Source of the DNA: an uncultured Chloroflexales bacterium
Lineage (GTDB): Bacteria > Chloroflexota > Chloroflexia > Chloroflexales > Chloroflexaceae
DNA length: 64,000 nt
Assembly (NCBI GenBank): GCA_937902315.1
Contig: CALGUG010000059.1
Location: 1-64,000 of the forward strand
Reading direction: 5' to 3'
In this document: piece after piece, positions 37,109 to 46,485 of the stretch
Layout of the letters: the number at the start of each line of letters is the position of its first letter
Position numbering within the stretch: the first letter of the stretch is position 1
Made by a program: the position numbers and the translations under genes
Notes under the pieces: model-generated
The model's database searches: none
The model's input: the letters and a program-made list of their open reading frames with translations, nothing else
Told to the model about the DNA's origin: nothing

Positions 37109-39064
37109 GTGCAACAACCGTTTGAAGCTCATTTGAAGGGCTTGAATCCCGCTCAGTACAGCGCTGTGACAGCTCCGATCGGCCCGGTCTTGGTGCGTGC
37201 TGGTGCGGGCGCTGGCAAAACGCGAGTTTTGACCTTGCGGATCGGCTATTTAATCGAGAAGTGTGCTGCGCGCCCTCGCGATATCTTGGCTGTGACCTTC
37301 ACCAACAAGGCGGCCAAAGAGTTGAAAGAGCGTTTGAGCTCGACTCTCGGCCAGAACGCCAAAGGTGTGACGGCTGGCACCTTCCACCGCATCTGCCTCG
37401 ATATTTTGCGCAAGTACATTCAAGGGCGAATCGGCAACTATACCAGCGCTTTTTCGATTTATAGCAGCGACGATCAGCTCTTGATTGTGCAGCGTGTGAT
37501 GGATCAGAGCAAGCTGACGCCTCCGACTATGGTCGAAGCGCCTCAGGTGTTGGGCGCTATTTCGCGCATGAAGAGTCGTTTGCAGACCCCTATGCGCGCT
37601 GCCCAAGCGGCGGGCAACGATCCTTTCCTCTCGTATGCGGCTCAGATCTATATGGGCTATCAGCGCAGCTTAGCCGAGGCCAATGCGCTCGACTTCGATG
37701 ACATTATTATGCTGACGCACCGCTTGTTCGAGCGCCATGAAGATGTGTTGGAGGAGTGCCAAGAGCGCTGGAAGCATATTTTGGTGGATGAGTTCCAAGA
37801 TACCGACCCGAGCCAGTCGAAGCTGATCGATCTGTTGAGCGGGCGCTTGGATGGCGGGCCGCGTTCGCTGTTTGTGGTGGGCGATGTGCAGCAGGCGATC
37901 TATAGTTTCCGCAACGCCGACCACCGTATTATGGCGGGCTTTGCAAGCACCTACCCCGAGGCGCAGATCATTGAGCTGCGTACCAATTATCGTTCGCGCG
38001 GCGAGATTTTGCAGGCCGCCTATGCGGTGATCAAACATAGCCGCGCTGTGACGCCCATGCCGCTCGATGCAGGGAGCACGATCCCGCGTTTGGTGCCGCC
38101 CGTGGTGTTTGCTACTTCCAAAGACGCTCGCAGCGAGGCCGAAGATATTGCAAAGCGCATCGCGGAACTGCGTAATGAAGGCCGCAATTTGAGCGATATC
38201 GCGGTGCTGTTCCGCACACGTATGATGAGCCGCGAGATCGAAACGGCCTGTCGCCGTCGCCGTCTGCCCTATGTGGTGCGCGGCACAACCAGCTTCTACG
38301 ATCGGCGCGTGGTGCGCGATATGTTGGCTTATTTGCGCGCGCTGGCTAACCCTAACGATAGCATCAGCTTCAACCGTATGCTCAATACACCCGCTCGCGG
38401 TATCGGCGACGCGACCCAGAAGCATATCGCCGATGTGGCGCGCCAATTGAAGCTGCCCTTTATCGAGGTGATTATGCGCCCCGAGGCGTATGCGGGTTTA
38501 AGCAGCCGAGCTGCTGCGGCGGTGCGCAGTTTTGGCCTGCAGGTGGCGCGTTGGCGACGCTTCGTCGATGCGGGTCTGCCGCCCGCTAACCTCTTGGCCG
38601 ATATTATCGAGCAGACGGGCTATCTGCGCATGCTCGATGAGCAGCTTTCGGACGAAGATCGCCGAGACGCTGAAGAGCATTTGAAAGAGTTGCAGATCGC
38701 AGCTGAAGAGCACAACAGCTTGAGCGACTTTTTGCAAGAGATCGCCCTAATGACGAGTGTTGATGACGAGGAAGAAGAGCGCGAGGCGGTCCAGCTCTTA
38801 ACGATTCATGCTTCAAAGGGTTTGGAATGGCCCGTGGTCTTTATTATGGGTATGGAAGAGGGTGTGCTGCCGCACGAGCGCTCGATCGGTGATCCGATTG
38901 GTCTGGAAGAAGAGCGCCGCCTCTGTTATGTGGCGATTACACGCGCCGCCCACCAAGTTTATCTTTCGCGTGCCGAGAGTCGTTCACGCGGGAAGGTCGC
39001 CAAACCTTCGCGCTTCCTCGATGATATTGTGGCCCATGGTAAAACCTTGGCGCGCAGCTCATAA
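37109..39064 (+). CDS. UvrD/PcrA-type superfamily 1 DNA helicase
   Basis: A 651-residue ATP-dependent 3'-5' helicase of the UvrD/PcrA/Rep group used in repair and replication restart. Motif Q LNPAQ near the start, Walker A AGAGAGKT at 31-38, motif Ia TFTNKAAKEL, Walker B DEFQDT, motif III GDVQQAIYSFR, motif IV RTNYRS, motif V TIHASKGLEW and motif VI YVAITRA are all intact. I chose GTG at 37109 because GAGAGGAA lies just upstream; the open frame extends to an ATG at 37073 without a ribosome site. At 651 residues it is shorter than PcrA and lacks the C-terminal RNA-polymerase-binding tail. Confidence 0.92.
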   Translation: MQQPFEAHLKGLNPAQYSAVTAPIGPVLVRAGAGAGKTRVLTLRIGYLIEKCAARPRDILAVTFTNKAAKELKERLSSTLGQNAKGVTAGTFHRICLDILRKYIQGRIGNYTSAFSIYSSDDQLLIVQRVMDQSKLTPPTMVEAPQVLGAISRMKSRLQTPMRAAQAAGNDPFLSYAAQIYMGYQRSLAEANALDFDDIIMLTHRLFERHEDVLEECQERWKHILVDEFQDTDPSQSKLIDLLSGRLDGGPRSLFVVGDVQQAIYSFRNADHRIMAGFASTYPEAQIIELRTNYRSRGEILQAAYAVIKHSRAVTPMPLDAGSTIPRLVPPVVFATSKDARSEAEDIAKRIAELRNEGRNLSDIAVLFRTRMMSREIETACRRRRLPYVVRGTTSFYDRRVVRDMLAYLRALANPNDSISFNRMLNTPARGIGDATQKHIADVARQLKLPFIEVIMRPEAYAGLSSRAAAAVRSFGLQVARWRRFVDAGLPPANLLADIIEQTGYLRMLDEQLSDEDRRDAEEHLKELQIAAEEHNSLSDFLQEIALMTSVDDEEEEREAVQLLTIHASKGLEWPVVFIMGMEEGVLPHERSIGDPIGLEEERRLCYVAITRAAHQVYLSRAESRSRGKVAKPSRFLDDIVAHGKTLARSS

Positions 39065-39194
39065 ACGAGAGATTTGCCCGTTTAGATGAGCACTATTTCT
39101 TGTTTTATGAGTTTTTCAATTTATTGAAATTTGATTTCAATCATGATAGAGTGGTGTATCACTTCTGATCTTGAGCCACTAAAGAAGGCCTGTG

Positions 39195-41108
39195 ATGCAT
39201 CACTCGCTCGTCCTGCCGCTTCTCAGCGAAGATGAGCTGCAACAGATTTTTCAAGATGATCAGGCCGCGATACGGCGGTACCAGATACTTTCCGCCGTGA
39301 TACATGGCCATGCTTCTGCCGAGGAAGCTGCCGCTCAAACTGGAAGCAGCCCTCGGACGGTTCGTTATCTCCTTCAACGTTACCGTCAAAACCCTAGCAT
39401 CGACGTACTTCGCACCCAAACCCCCGGCCCACGCGGCTATCGACGTGGTAACCAGCAGGTCAATCAAGTTGTTGCAGAAGTTATCGCAGCGGCTCCACAG
39501 CTAAGCGCACGTGTGCTGTTAGATCAGGTCAATAAGCGTTTGGAACGCATGAATACCCAGTTGAGCCGTGCGACCTTCTATCGCATGTTGGCCTCGTTGC
39601 GCCAAGAACACGAAGCCTACGCCCAGCAAGATAAAGGTTTCCCCTTGCGGACGGCTTTGAACGCAGCTCTGCCGCTGTTGAGCGAGGAGCCGCCGATCGC
39701 GCTCGGCAATAGTCTGCTGGCGCGCCTGTTTACGCCACCTTTGCCGCAAGGCTCTGCACTGGAACGCGGTCAGATCTTGGCGCGTATCATTATGTCGCAG
39801 ATCGCCTCGCTTCACCCAGGCCCCGATGTCGGCATCACCGATCCTCGCATGCGACTGTATGCGATTTTGGCTGGCGAGTTTATGAGCGGCGAAGATGTGC
39901 TCGATCTGCAAGCGCGTTTAGCGATCAGCCCGCGCACCTATTATCGTGCTAAACGCCAAGCGCTCGACCGTTTAGTTGATCTATTGCCAACTGCTTTAGA
40001 GGAGCTCACGCCGCCCAGCCTACAACCGATCGATCCCATTCCCGAAAGCGAGCCCTTCTTTGGGCGTGAAGATGAGATAAGCTACTATCAGTGGCGACTG
40101 CGGCGCGATAACTTAGCTGTGATCTGGGGTTTGGCTGGTATCGGCAAAACGGCTTTGGCGGCCAAGATAGCTGCCGAGGGACAGCGACTCGGCCAGGCGG
40201 TGATCTGGCATACGATGGGCGAAGACCAGCGCACAGTGGTGCGCGATGCTCTGAGCGCTTTGGCGAGCGGTTTGCTGGCGGTGGGTGGGCCAGGAATCGC
40301 CGAGGCTGTGCGTCATTGGCAGCAGGAGAGCATTAGGCTGCAACAGGCACAGCAGATGGTGCGTTTGATCGATCTGTTGGCGCGCCGCCATTGTGTGGTG
40401 GTGCTTGATAACGCGCGGCGTACCGATACCGATCCCGCTTGGGATCATATGTTAGCGGAGTTGCGCCGCCAAGCTCAGGCGGGCCAATTGCGTTTGATCG
40501 TTTTAAGCCGCGCCTTACCCGATTGGGCCAAAGGTGGAGGCTGGCCAGCCTTGGAAGGCTTAGATGAGCGCGCTGCGTATCGTCTGTTGGAATCGAGCGA
40601 TATGCGGCTTGACGAGGCGACTTGGAAAGGCATCTATGAGCGCACTCAAGGCCACCCGCAGCTATTACGACTGGTCGAAGCCTGGTCGCATGCGCCCAGG
40701 GCCCAAAATGTTCCGCTTGCGTCGCTGCTCGACCATAGCGATATCCACGCCTACTTGGTGGCCGAGATGTATGGGACGCTCTCGCCCGAGGCCAACAAGC
40801 TCTTGCGCTGGTGCTGTGTATTGCGCCGCCCGCTCGATCTCAATTCGCCGATCGGGCAGGCTGCCATCAACGAAGCTGGACGCAGGCGGCTCGGCCTGCA
40901 GGCGGTAGAACAGCTAGTGGCACGCGCACTGCTAGTACAACCCGTCAAACATGTCTACTACCCACCCCCCTTGGTTCGCGAGCAACTTGTGCGATTTTAT
41001 CGCAACGATATTCTGGCTTGGAGACGCCTCCATAAGCGCATCGCTAAAGTGTATCTTCGTATGGGCGATTACGCCGAAGCAGCTTACCATAATGCACAGG
41101 CTCAATAG
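39195..41108 (+). CDS. Transposase-like HTH fused to STAND ATPase
   Basis: A 637-residue protein with an unusual make-up. Residues 20-130 form two helix-turn-helix units in the order seen at the N-terminus of IS630/Tc1-type transposases (SAEEAAAQTGSSPRTVRYLL, then LSRATFYRMLASL), and residues 233-262 form a third HTH-like unit. Then comes a STAND/NB-ARC-type ATPase: PFFGRE at 287-292, Walker A GLAGIGKT (312-319), Walker B CVVVLDN (400-406) and a TSR-like sensor VLSRALPDW. The C-terminal 180 residues are helical and look like the ATPase winged-helix part. There is no transposase catalytic domain. It is likely a signal-responsive regulator; the input is unknown because no sensor repeats follow. 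Confidence 0.8.
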   Translation: MHHSLVLPLLSEDELQQIFQDDQAAIRRYQILSAVIHGHASAEEAAAQTGSSPRTVRYLLQRYRQNPSIDVLRTQTPGPRGYRRGNQQVNQVVAEVIAAAPQLSARVLLDQVNKRLERMNTQLSRATFYRMLASLRQEHEAYAQQDKGFPLRTALNAALPLLSEEPPIALGNSLLARLFTPPLPQGSALERGQILARIIMSQIASLHPGPDVGITDPRMRLYAILAGEFMSGEDVLDLQARLAISPRTYYRAKRQALDRLVDLLPTALEELTPPSLQPIDPIPESEPFFGREDEISYYQWRLRRDNLAVIWGLAGIGKTALAAKIAAEGQRLGQAVIWHTMGEDQRTVVRDALSALASGLLAVGGPGIAEAVRHWQQESIRLQQAQQMVRLIDLLARRHCVVVLDNARRTDTDPAWDHMLAELRRQAQAGQLRLIVLSRALPDWAKGGGWPALEGLDERAAYRLLESSDMRLDEATWKGIYERTQGHPQLLRLVEAWSHAPRAQNVPLASLLDHSDIHAYLVAEMYGTLSPEANKLLRWCCVLRRPLDLNSPIGQAAINEAGRRRLGLQAVEQLVARALLVQPVKHVYYPPPLVREQLVRFYRNDILAWRRLHKRIAKVYLRMGDYAEAAYHNAQAQ

Positions 41109-41205
41109 GCTATGGGCCGAATAATAACCGTTCGGTTGCCAAATCGCTACTAATACAAACTGTCTCTTCATTGATTCGGAGGCGTTTAGAGCGAATTGGC
41201 TATGC

Positions 41206-41211
41206 TATAAT
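41206..41211 (+). promoter_or_regulatory. Extended -10 upstream of ROK gene
   Basis: TATAAT preceded by TGC (extended -10), about 95 bases before the ATG. No clear -35. Confidence 0.45.
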
Positions 41212-41306
41212 GAAGCCGTGTTGGCCTTTGAAAAGCTACCCACCCGGTGTGAGCAAACCATAAGGCATGCCTTCGGGCGCATGCGACAGAAAGCGAGGAG
41301 GGGACA

Positions 41307-42269
41307 ATGACGATCAACTCTCAGACCCATGTCAGTGAGCGCCTAGAACATTCCAACTGGGGCATCTTGAGCCCGCAAGGCTATGTGCTTGGCATCGACT
41401 TAGGCGGTTATGGGCTGCGTGCTGCCTTGGTTGATCTACACGAGCATACATGTAGCAGCGATATGCGCGTGCCTTCGAGCACCGATCCTGAAACGATTAT
41501 CTCCGAAACCCTCGAACTCTGTCGTAGCCTGCTTGCACAGAACAATGTTGATGCTAACCGTCTGATTCGCGTAGGCGTGGGCTTTGGCGGCCCAGTTGAT
41601 AGCGATGCTGGCGTCGTTTTGCTCTCACCTCGCCTTGCAGGCTGGGATGGCTTTCCACTTCGCGAGCGCTTTGAAGAAGCCTTCGATGCTGCGACTCTGA
41701 TCGACAACGACGCTAACTTAATCGCTATGGCCGAGGCTACCTTTGGTGTAGGTCGTCAGGTCAACAACCTCTTCTATTTACACCTGAGCACGGGCGTAGG
41801 CGGAGGCATCGTGCTCGACGGGCATCTCTATCATGGCGCAACCGGCATTGCAGGCGAGATAGGCCATACCGTTTTTGTCACCAAAGACGGTTCATATACG
41901 ACCTTGGAAGATTGCGTCTCGATCGGCGGTCTGCTTAAACGAGCGAGCGAACTGGGCCTACAAACCGATAATCTCGAGGATATCTTCAATGCTAATACGG
42001 TTGGGCGTCAGGTTGTTGAAGAAGCTGTCGATCTGTTGGCTGGTAGTTTAGCTCAAGTTGTCGGGCTGCTTGATCCAGAAATGATCGTCTTGGGCGGTGT
42101 TGTTGTTCGAATCGGCGGTGATGCCTTCGTACAAGCGATCCAAGAGCGCATGAAGAACTACATGCATCCGCGTTTTACTCGCCATATTCCAGTAGCTGCT
42201 TCAAAACTTGGCAGTTCCAGCATCGCCTTAGGCGGTGTCGCCTTAGCGCTTGAGAGCATCAGCGAGTAG
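41307..42269 (+). CDS. ROK-family protein (sugar kinase-like), no zinc motif
   Basis: A 320-residue ROK protein. The ATP-phosphate loops are present: GIDLGGYGLRAALVD (residues about 31-45) and the adenosine motif STGVGGGIV; the catalytic Asp lies in IDNDANLIAMAE, and GEIGH follows. ROK glucokinases normally bind zinc through GH then a Cys cluster; here the region after GH reads TVFVTKDGSYTTLEDC, so the cluster is missing. Glucokinase or N-acetylmannosamine-kinase-like activity is therefore uncertain. There is no N-terminal winged helix, so it is not a ROK repressor. AGGAGGGG stands just before the ATG. Single gene. Confidence 0.82.
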   Translation: MTINSQTHVSERLEHSNWGILSPQGYVLGIDLGGYGLRAALVDLHEHTCSSDMRVPSSTDPETIISETLELCRSLLAQNNVDANRLIRVGVGFGGPVDSDAGVVLLSPRLAGWDGFPLRERFEEAFDAATLIDNDANLIAMAEATFGVGRQVNNLFYLHLSTGVGGGIVLDGHLYHGATGIAGEIGHTVFVTKDGSYTTLEDCVSIGGLLKRASELGLQTDNLEDIFNANTVGRQVVEEAVDLLAGSLAQVVGLLDPEMIVLGGVVVRIGGDAFVQAIQERMKNYMHPRFTRHIPVAASKLGSSSIALGGVALALESISE

Positions 42270-42450
42270 TGCTCGACGGTATGACCGTTTGGAGACAAGC
42301 TCCCAATCGAACTTCGATGTTGGGCGTCGCGAATGCGACTCTCAACATCCTTTCCGCGTCGGCTGAATACCATTTCAAGAGAGCATCGGTCTGAAGAGGC
42401 CAAGAACCTGATGGCAAGGGCCTAATCTTAGGCGCTGCTGTCAAGAGTAT

Positions 42451-42479
42451 TTGCGTCTCGTTCAGCCCGATGTTATAAT
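42451..42479 (+). promoter_or_regulatory. Promoter of the 51-aa / 660-aa unit
   Basis: -35 TTGCGT (42451-42456), -10 TATAAT (42474-42479), spacer 17 bp. Transcription would begin near 42486. Confidence 0.7.
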
Positions 42480-42553
42480 ACCTCTCTTAGATGCCGTATT
42501 ATGGCGTGTTTTCGTGTGCGCAAGATCCTAAGCTAGATAATAAACGAGGCTCG

Positions 42554-42709
42554 ATGGAAGCAAAACTGATCACATATGGTGAGACAGCATTAGATAAGCT
42601 GGCACAATGGCTGCGTTCGACTGGTCAACCACAAGATATTACCAGTGTGACGGAGCAGTATTTGGATTTGCTGCGCCAACTCGTAGTTGAGGATGAGAAC
42701 AATGATTAG
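42554..42709 (+). CDS. Small hypothetical protein (51 aa)
   Basis: An acidic helical protein (TALDKLAQWLRSTGQPQDIT and a second helix TEQYLDLLRQLVV). The start at 42554 is chosen because an ATG at 42491 would lie only about 5 bases after the predicted transcription start and has no ribosome site. Its stop overlaps the start of the next gene by 8 bases (AATGATTAG), so the two are translationally coupled and may form a complex. I do not recognise it. Confidence 0.65.
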   Translation: MEAKLITYGETALDKLAQWLRSTGQPQDITSVTEQYLDLLRQLVVEDENND

Positions 42710-44681
42710 TCAGGACGGGGTCATCGCTCCTCCGACCTTTTTAGGAAACGAAGAGCAGCAGCAGTTAGCCAAAGAAATTTTCCAATTGATGGTTATGCAG
42801 GGCGCGCTTTTCGCGGTTGATGCTCCGATCCGCCAGACTCGCAGCAACCTTGTGCAGTTCTTGGCAGAACAGAAGCAGATCGACCCAGAGAGCTTAGCCG
42901 CTGCTATCGATGCTGCCATATTGGCCAATCCGAGCGTCTTCGCCCGTGAAGAGATCGAGGACGATGTTGTGTATATAACATCGCGAAGCGGCACCTATCG
43001 GCCGCAAACCGAAGATCTGAGCCATATGTTCAAAGATCGCCTATATCAGCCTGAGAAGCCGTTGCCGATCGATGATATTAGTGTAGTTGTTTCGACAACT
43101 CGTCCGGCTCTTACTACGGTAGAGCCTGTTTTCATTTCGGATTACTGGCAGATTCAGGCTGGTTTGGTGCCTGTACCTCGCGGTGTTCCGACCGAAGGTG
43201 CGGAGGAGTCTGAATCGATTAGCGCCGGACAACCCTCGCCTGAGACCAGCCTTGTCAGTGAAACGCCTGCTTTCAGCGCTTCTGTAGAGGAAGCTGTTGT
43301 AGCAGAAGCAGCTGCTGAGCCCGAGGCAGTTGACGCTCAGGAGAGCGACCTTGTTGCCGAGCCCGAAGTCGTTCGTTCCGCGACCGAGATTGTTGTTGAT
43401 GGTCAAGTGATAGATCTGGCTTGGCCGGTCGAGCAGCTGATGGCAAGTTATGGTCCGTTGCTCGAACGAGCGCTTCTGGCAGCGATCGATCGCGATCCGC
43501 TCAATCAAATCGTGAGCTTTGGTCGCAATGTCTACCCGCAGGCCAGCCTTGTCAACCTTGGCAAGAACGACCTGCGCCGTATTCGAGACTATATTCTTGA
43601 AGTGGGCGAGCCGCTGCTCGACACTACCATCATCGCCGATCTCTACTATCACAACCCGCGTCAAGCCGACTACGAAGGTTTTCGCTTCTCGCTCAACTAT
43701 CGCTTGAGCCGCGAAAAGGACTTCGATTTTGTTGGTGTTGAAGGCGCACGCCTCTGGTCGACCAAGGGTCTGCCGATTATCGGCACCAAGCGCGTCAAGG
43801 CCAGCGAAATGGGCCAGTTGACCTCCTACTTAGAGGAAGGCTTCGACGATAGTTTGGAGAGCCAGAGCGCCGAAGCGATCAAAGAGAGTGGCAGCGTCTC
43901 GCGCTTGTTAACCTTCTTTGAATGGGAATACGGCGTGCTGCCGTTCGATGAGAGCTTAAAGGCTCTCTTCCCACCTTTGATGCTGCCCGATCAGCGTAGC
44001 GCGATCTTCCGCATTGATGTGCCACAGCACTACACTAGCTATCTTGCAGAAGTGCGTGTGCCGACCGGTAGCCGTGGTGGTTGGTTGCAAGGTCTAGAGG
44101 ACTTCTTCCGCGAGCACCTCGTGCCGGGTGCGCTGATCACTTTGTCGCGCACTGAAGAGCCGAATGTCTTTGTGTTGCAGTACGAGGAGGCCGAGTCTAG
44201 CGAAGATCGCCTCTTGACGCTCGATGAGAAGAAGAACAAGCTGGCCTTCACCAACGTAACATATTACTGTGTTGTCGATGAAGATCAGCTGATCAATCAG
44301 CAGCGCTTTGGGAAGTTGCGCAACCTCAAACTCTTCCCTATGGCCGATCGCCGCAAGGCAGATCTGCTCTTGGAACACATCTTCGAGACCGTTGGCGATC
44401 AACTGGGCAATCGCAGCGAACCGCTCTATTGGATCAAACTCGACGATCTGTATGTAGCGGCCAACGTTCTGCGCCCCTTCTCGAAGAGCTATCTGCGTCT
44501 GTTGCTCAATGAAGATGAGCGCTACTATGCTGACGACTCCGTTGCGGACGCTTACTTCTATAAGCCAGAACAGAAGCCTGAGCTGCTTGAAGAAGAGAGC
44601 TACGAGGAAGAGATTGACGACGAGGAAGACTACCCAAGCATGCGCCGGGGTGGCCGTCGTTTTCGCGATGACGATGAATAA
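42702..44681 (+). CDS. Hypothetical 660-aa acidic protein
   Basis: No family recognised. The N-terminal 100 residues (KEIFQLMVMQGALFAVDAPI, a helix pair, then DDVVYITSRSG) have the helix-helix-wing pattern of a winged-helix domain. A Glu/Ser/Ala-rich, unstructured linker (about 160-225) follows, then a long alpha/beta region (230-620) without catalytic motifs I can name, and a very acidic tail (EEEIDDEEDY) ending in RRGGRRFRDDDE. Start at 42702 overlaps the 51-aa gene. A strong terminator lies 19 bases after the stop. The linker and tail suggest a nucleoprotein or RNA-polymerase-associated factor, but that is only a guess from composition. Confidence 0.7.
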   Translation: MISQDGVIAPPTFLGNEEQQQLAKEIFQLMVMQGALFAVDAPIRQTRSNLVQFLAEQKQIDPESLAAAIDAAILANPSVFAREEIEDDVVYITSRSGTYRPQTEDLSHMFKDRLYQPEKPLPIDDISVVVSTTRPALTTVEPVFISDYWQIQAGLVPVPRGVPTEGAEESESISAGQPSPETSLVSETPAFSASVEEAVVAEAAAEPEAVDAQESDLVAEPEVVRSATEIVVDGQVIDLAWPVEQLMASYGPLLERALLAAIDRDPLNQIVSFGRNVYPQASLVNLGKNDLRRIRDYILEVGEPLLDTTIIADLYYHNPRQADYEGFRFSLNYRLSREKDFDFVGVEGARLWSTKGLPIIGTKRVKASEMGQLTSYLEEGFDDSLESQSAEAIKESGSVSRLLTFFEWEYGVLPFDESLKALFPPLMLPDQRSAIFRIDVPQHYTSYLAEVRVPTGSRGGWLQGLEDFFREHLVPGALITLSRTEEPNVFVLQYEEAESSEDRLLTLDEKKNKLAFTNVTYYCVVDEDQLINQQRFGKLRNLKLFPMADRRKADLLLEHIFETVGDQLGNRSEPLYWIKLDDLYVAANVLRPFSKSYLRLLLNEDERYYADDSVADAYFYKPEQKPELLEEESYEEEIDDEEDYPSMRRGGRRFRDDDE

Positions 44682-44699
44682 GCATTTGGTGTAATCGTC

Positions 44700-44739
44700 C
44701 GAAACGTGCAACGCGAGTTCGCCCGCGTTGCACGTTTCG
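44700..44739 (+). terminator. Terminator after 660-aa gene
   Basis: 16-bp perfect stem (CGAAACGTGCAACGCG and complement) with an 8-base loop. It lies only 17 bases before the next start codon. Confidence 0.8.
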
Positions 44740-44756
44740 CATTTCTAGGAACCTTT

Positions 44757-45668
44757 ATGGATATCGCAAAGACTATTCGTGAACTAGGAGATACTCGTCA
44801 TCCTTTGGTTTGGGCACGTTTAAAAGAGCTTTCCAACCTTGGCAGCGAGCAGCGTAATGATCTGCGGGCTGCTTGGGCTCAGGTTGAAACGACGCGCCGC
44901 CAAGAGATCTGCAATGCTTTGGTTGAGTTGGCTGAAGATGATGTTGAGTTTGATTTTCGCGAGGTGTTTCTGATCGCATTGCACGATGACGATGAGCAGG
45001 TGCGAGTCAAAGCGATTGAGGGCCTGTGGGAAGATCTGTCGACTTCCCTTTTGAGCGATATGCTCAAGATGGTGCGTTTCGACCCATCGGGGCAGGTGCG
45101 TGCTTCGGCTGCGGTGGGGATCGCACGGTTCGCCTATTTGTGCGTGCTCGAAGAGCTGCCAAGCGATTATAGTCAGCAGATCTTCGAGGTACTCTATGCC
45201 ACTGCGACCGACTCCGAGCAGCCCTTCGAGGTGCGCCGCCGCGCGATTGAGGCCCTAGGCTATTATGGCTCCGAGCCGAAGGTTAAAGCTTTGATCGAAG
45301 CCGCCTACGCTGATCCTGAGATCTTAATGAAAGAGAGCGCGTTAGCTGCTATGGGACGCTCGGTTGATGCAGTTTGGCTACCGACTATCGAGCATGAGCT
45401 TCAATCCCATTCGCCTGCTTTGCGTTATGAAGCGGTGCGAGCCATGGGCGAAATGGCCGAGTTGGCTCAGGACCATTTGTCGCGCCTGTTACCTTTGGTT
45501 GATGATGAAGATACCGAAGTTGGTTTGGCGGCCATTTGGGCTTTGGGTCAGATCGGCGGCCCGCATGCGCGGCGTGTGCTCGACCGTCTAGCGCGCAGCA
45601 AAAATGAGGCCCGCAGCCAAGCGGCTCAAGATGCGTTAGACGAGCTGAATCTCGACGCGGAAGTGTAG
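44757..45668 (+). CDS. HEAT-repeat protein
   Basis: A 303-residue protein of about six helical HEAT/PBS-lyase-type repeats (for example DDDEQVRVKAIEGLWEDL, PFEVRRRAIEALGYYG, DEDTEVGLAAIWALGQIGG), which form a curved scaffold for protein binding. No catalytic motif is present. ATG at 44757 (MDIAKTIREL) is preferred because AGGAAC lies 6 bases upstream; the open frame runs back through the terminator. Its partner is unknown; the preceding 660-aa gene is the nearest candidate, separated by a hairpin. Confidence 0.85.
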   Translation: MDIAKTIRELGDTRHPLVWARLKELSNLGSEQRNDLRAAWAQVETTRRQEICNALVELAEDDVEFDFREVFLIALHDDDEQVRVKAIEGLWEDLSTSLLSDMLKMVRFDPSGQVRASAAVGIARFAYLCVLEELPSDYSQQIFEVLYATATDSEQPFEVRRRAIEALGYYGSEPKVKALIEAAYADPEILMKESALAAMGRSVDAVWLPTIEHELQSHSPALRYEAVRAMGEMAELAQDHLSRLLPLVDDEDTEVGLAAIWALGQIGGPHARRVLDRLARSKNEARSQAAQDALDELNLDAEV

Positions 45669-45745
45669 CTTGTATGCGTTAGGCTAAAGTTCTGTGGAAA
45701 TTCGTGCAAGCGCGTGAAGTTTCATAGCGCATGTTGTGCTTCAAC

Positions 45746-45777
45746 TACGGGCGCAGAGCTTGCGATATGCGCCCGTA
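45746..45777 (+). terminator. Terminator-like hairpin after HEAT gene
   Basis: TACGGGCGCA / TGCGCCCGTA, 10-bp perfect stem with a 12-base loop. It ends 18 bases before the TnpB-like start. Confidence 0.6.
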
Positions 45778-45795
45778 TGTGCTATATTCCGCATT

Positions 45796-46365
45796 ATGAA
45801 ACTGATTGTGCAAATCACATTACAACCGACACCAGAGCAAGCGCAAGCGCTGAAAGCGACAGTCGAAGAGACCAATCGGGCTCGTAACTACATCAGTAAC
45901 ATCGCGTGGGCCGGTCGCACGTTTGGCAAATCTGCCCTGCAAAAGATCTGCTACTACGAGGTGCGCAAGTTATTCGGCCTATCGGCTCAAATAACCTTTC
46001 GGGCCTTAACATCGGTCGGCGAGGTCTATCAGTTCGACAAGCGGACGAAGCAGAGCTTTCAGCCCTTGAGCCCGATCTCTTACGATGAACGCGTTCTGTC
46101 GTTTTCCTTGAAAGATCAGATGCTATCGATTTGGACGCTGAATGGGCGTGAGCGCATGCCGTTTGTGTGCGACGAACGCCAGCGCGACTTGTTGCGCAGA
46201 CGCCAAGGAGAGAGCGATCTGGTGTTTCATCGCGGCCAATGGTATTTGCGCGTGATGTGCGAGTTACCCGCTCCTGAAGCACACGAGCTCGATGTCGCCC
46301 TGAATGTTGATGTAGGCCCAGCCAAGCCCGCCAGCCCTTCGAGCGAGATGCTTCATCAACACTAG
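45796..46365 (+). pseudogene. Truncated TnpB-like (IS605 OrfB) protein
   Basis: The 189 residues match the N-terminal REC/wedge region of TnpB, the RNA-guided nuclease of IS200/IS605 elements: KLIVQITLQPTPEQAQALKATVEETN, then RNYISNIAW, YYEVRKLFGLSAQITFRALTSVGE and FHRGQWYLRVMCELP. It reaches LNVDVG, where the RuvC-I Asp would be expected, and then diverges and stops. The RuvC and zinc-finger parts are gone, so it cannot cut DNA. No tnpA is adjacent. A hairpin 46398-46419 follows, possibly the remains of the right end. It may be a decayed relic or a shortened protein kept for another use. Confidence 0.8.
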
Positions 46366-46397
46366 ATTCGCGAGCCAGTTTCGTTTTATAAGAATTA

Positions 46398-46419
46398 TTT
46401 CAGGTTCTTGAGCCTGAAA
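46398..46419 (+). repeat. Hairpin, possible IS right-end remnant
   Basis: TTTCAGG and CCTGAAA around TTCTTGAG, 33 bases after the TnpB-like stop. IS200/IS605 ends carry subterminal hairpins of this kind. Confidence 0.45.
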
Positions 46420-46485
46420 CAATGGTATCATAGAAGGAGAGTGTTAATAACAAAATCGTTTGCTTTCTTCAGATCGCTGCGGCAA

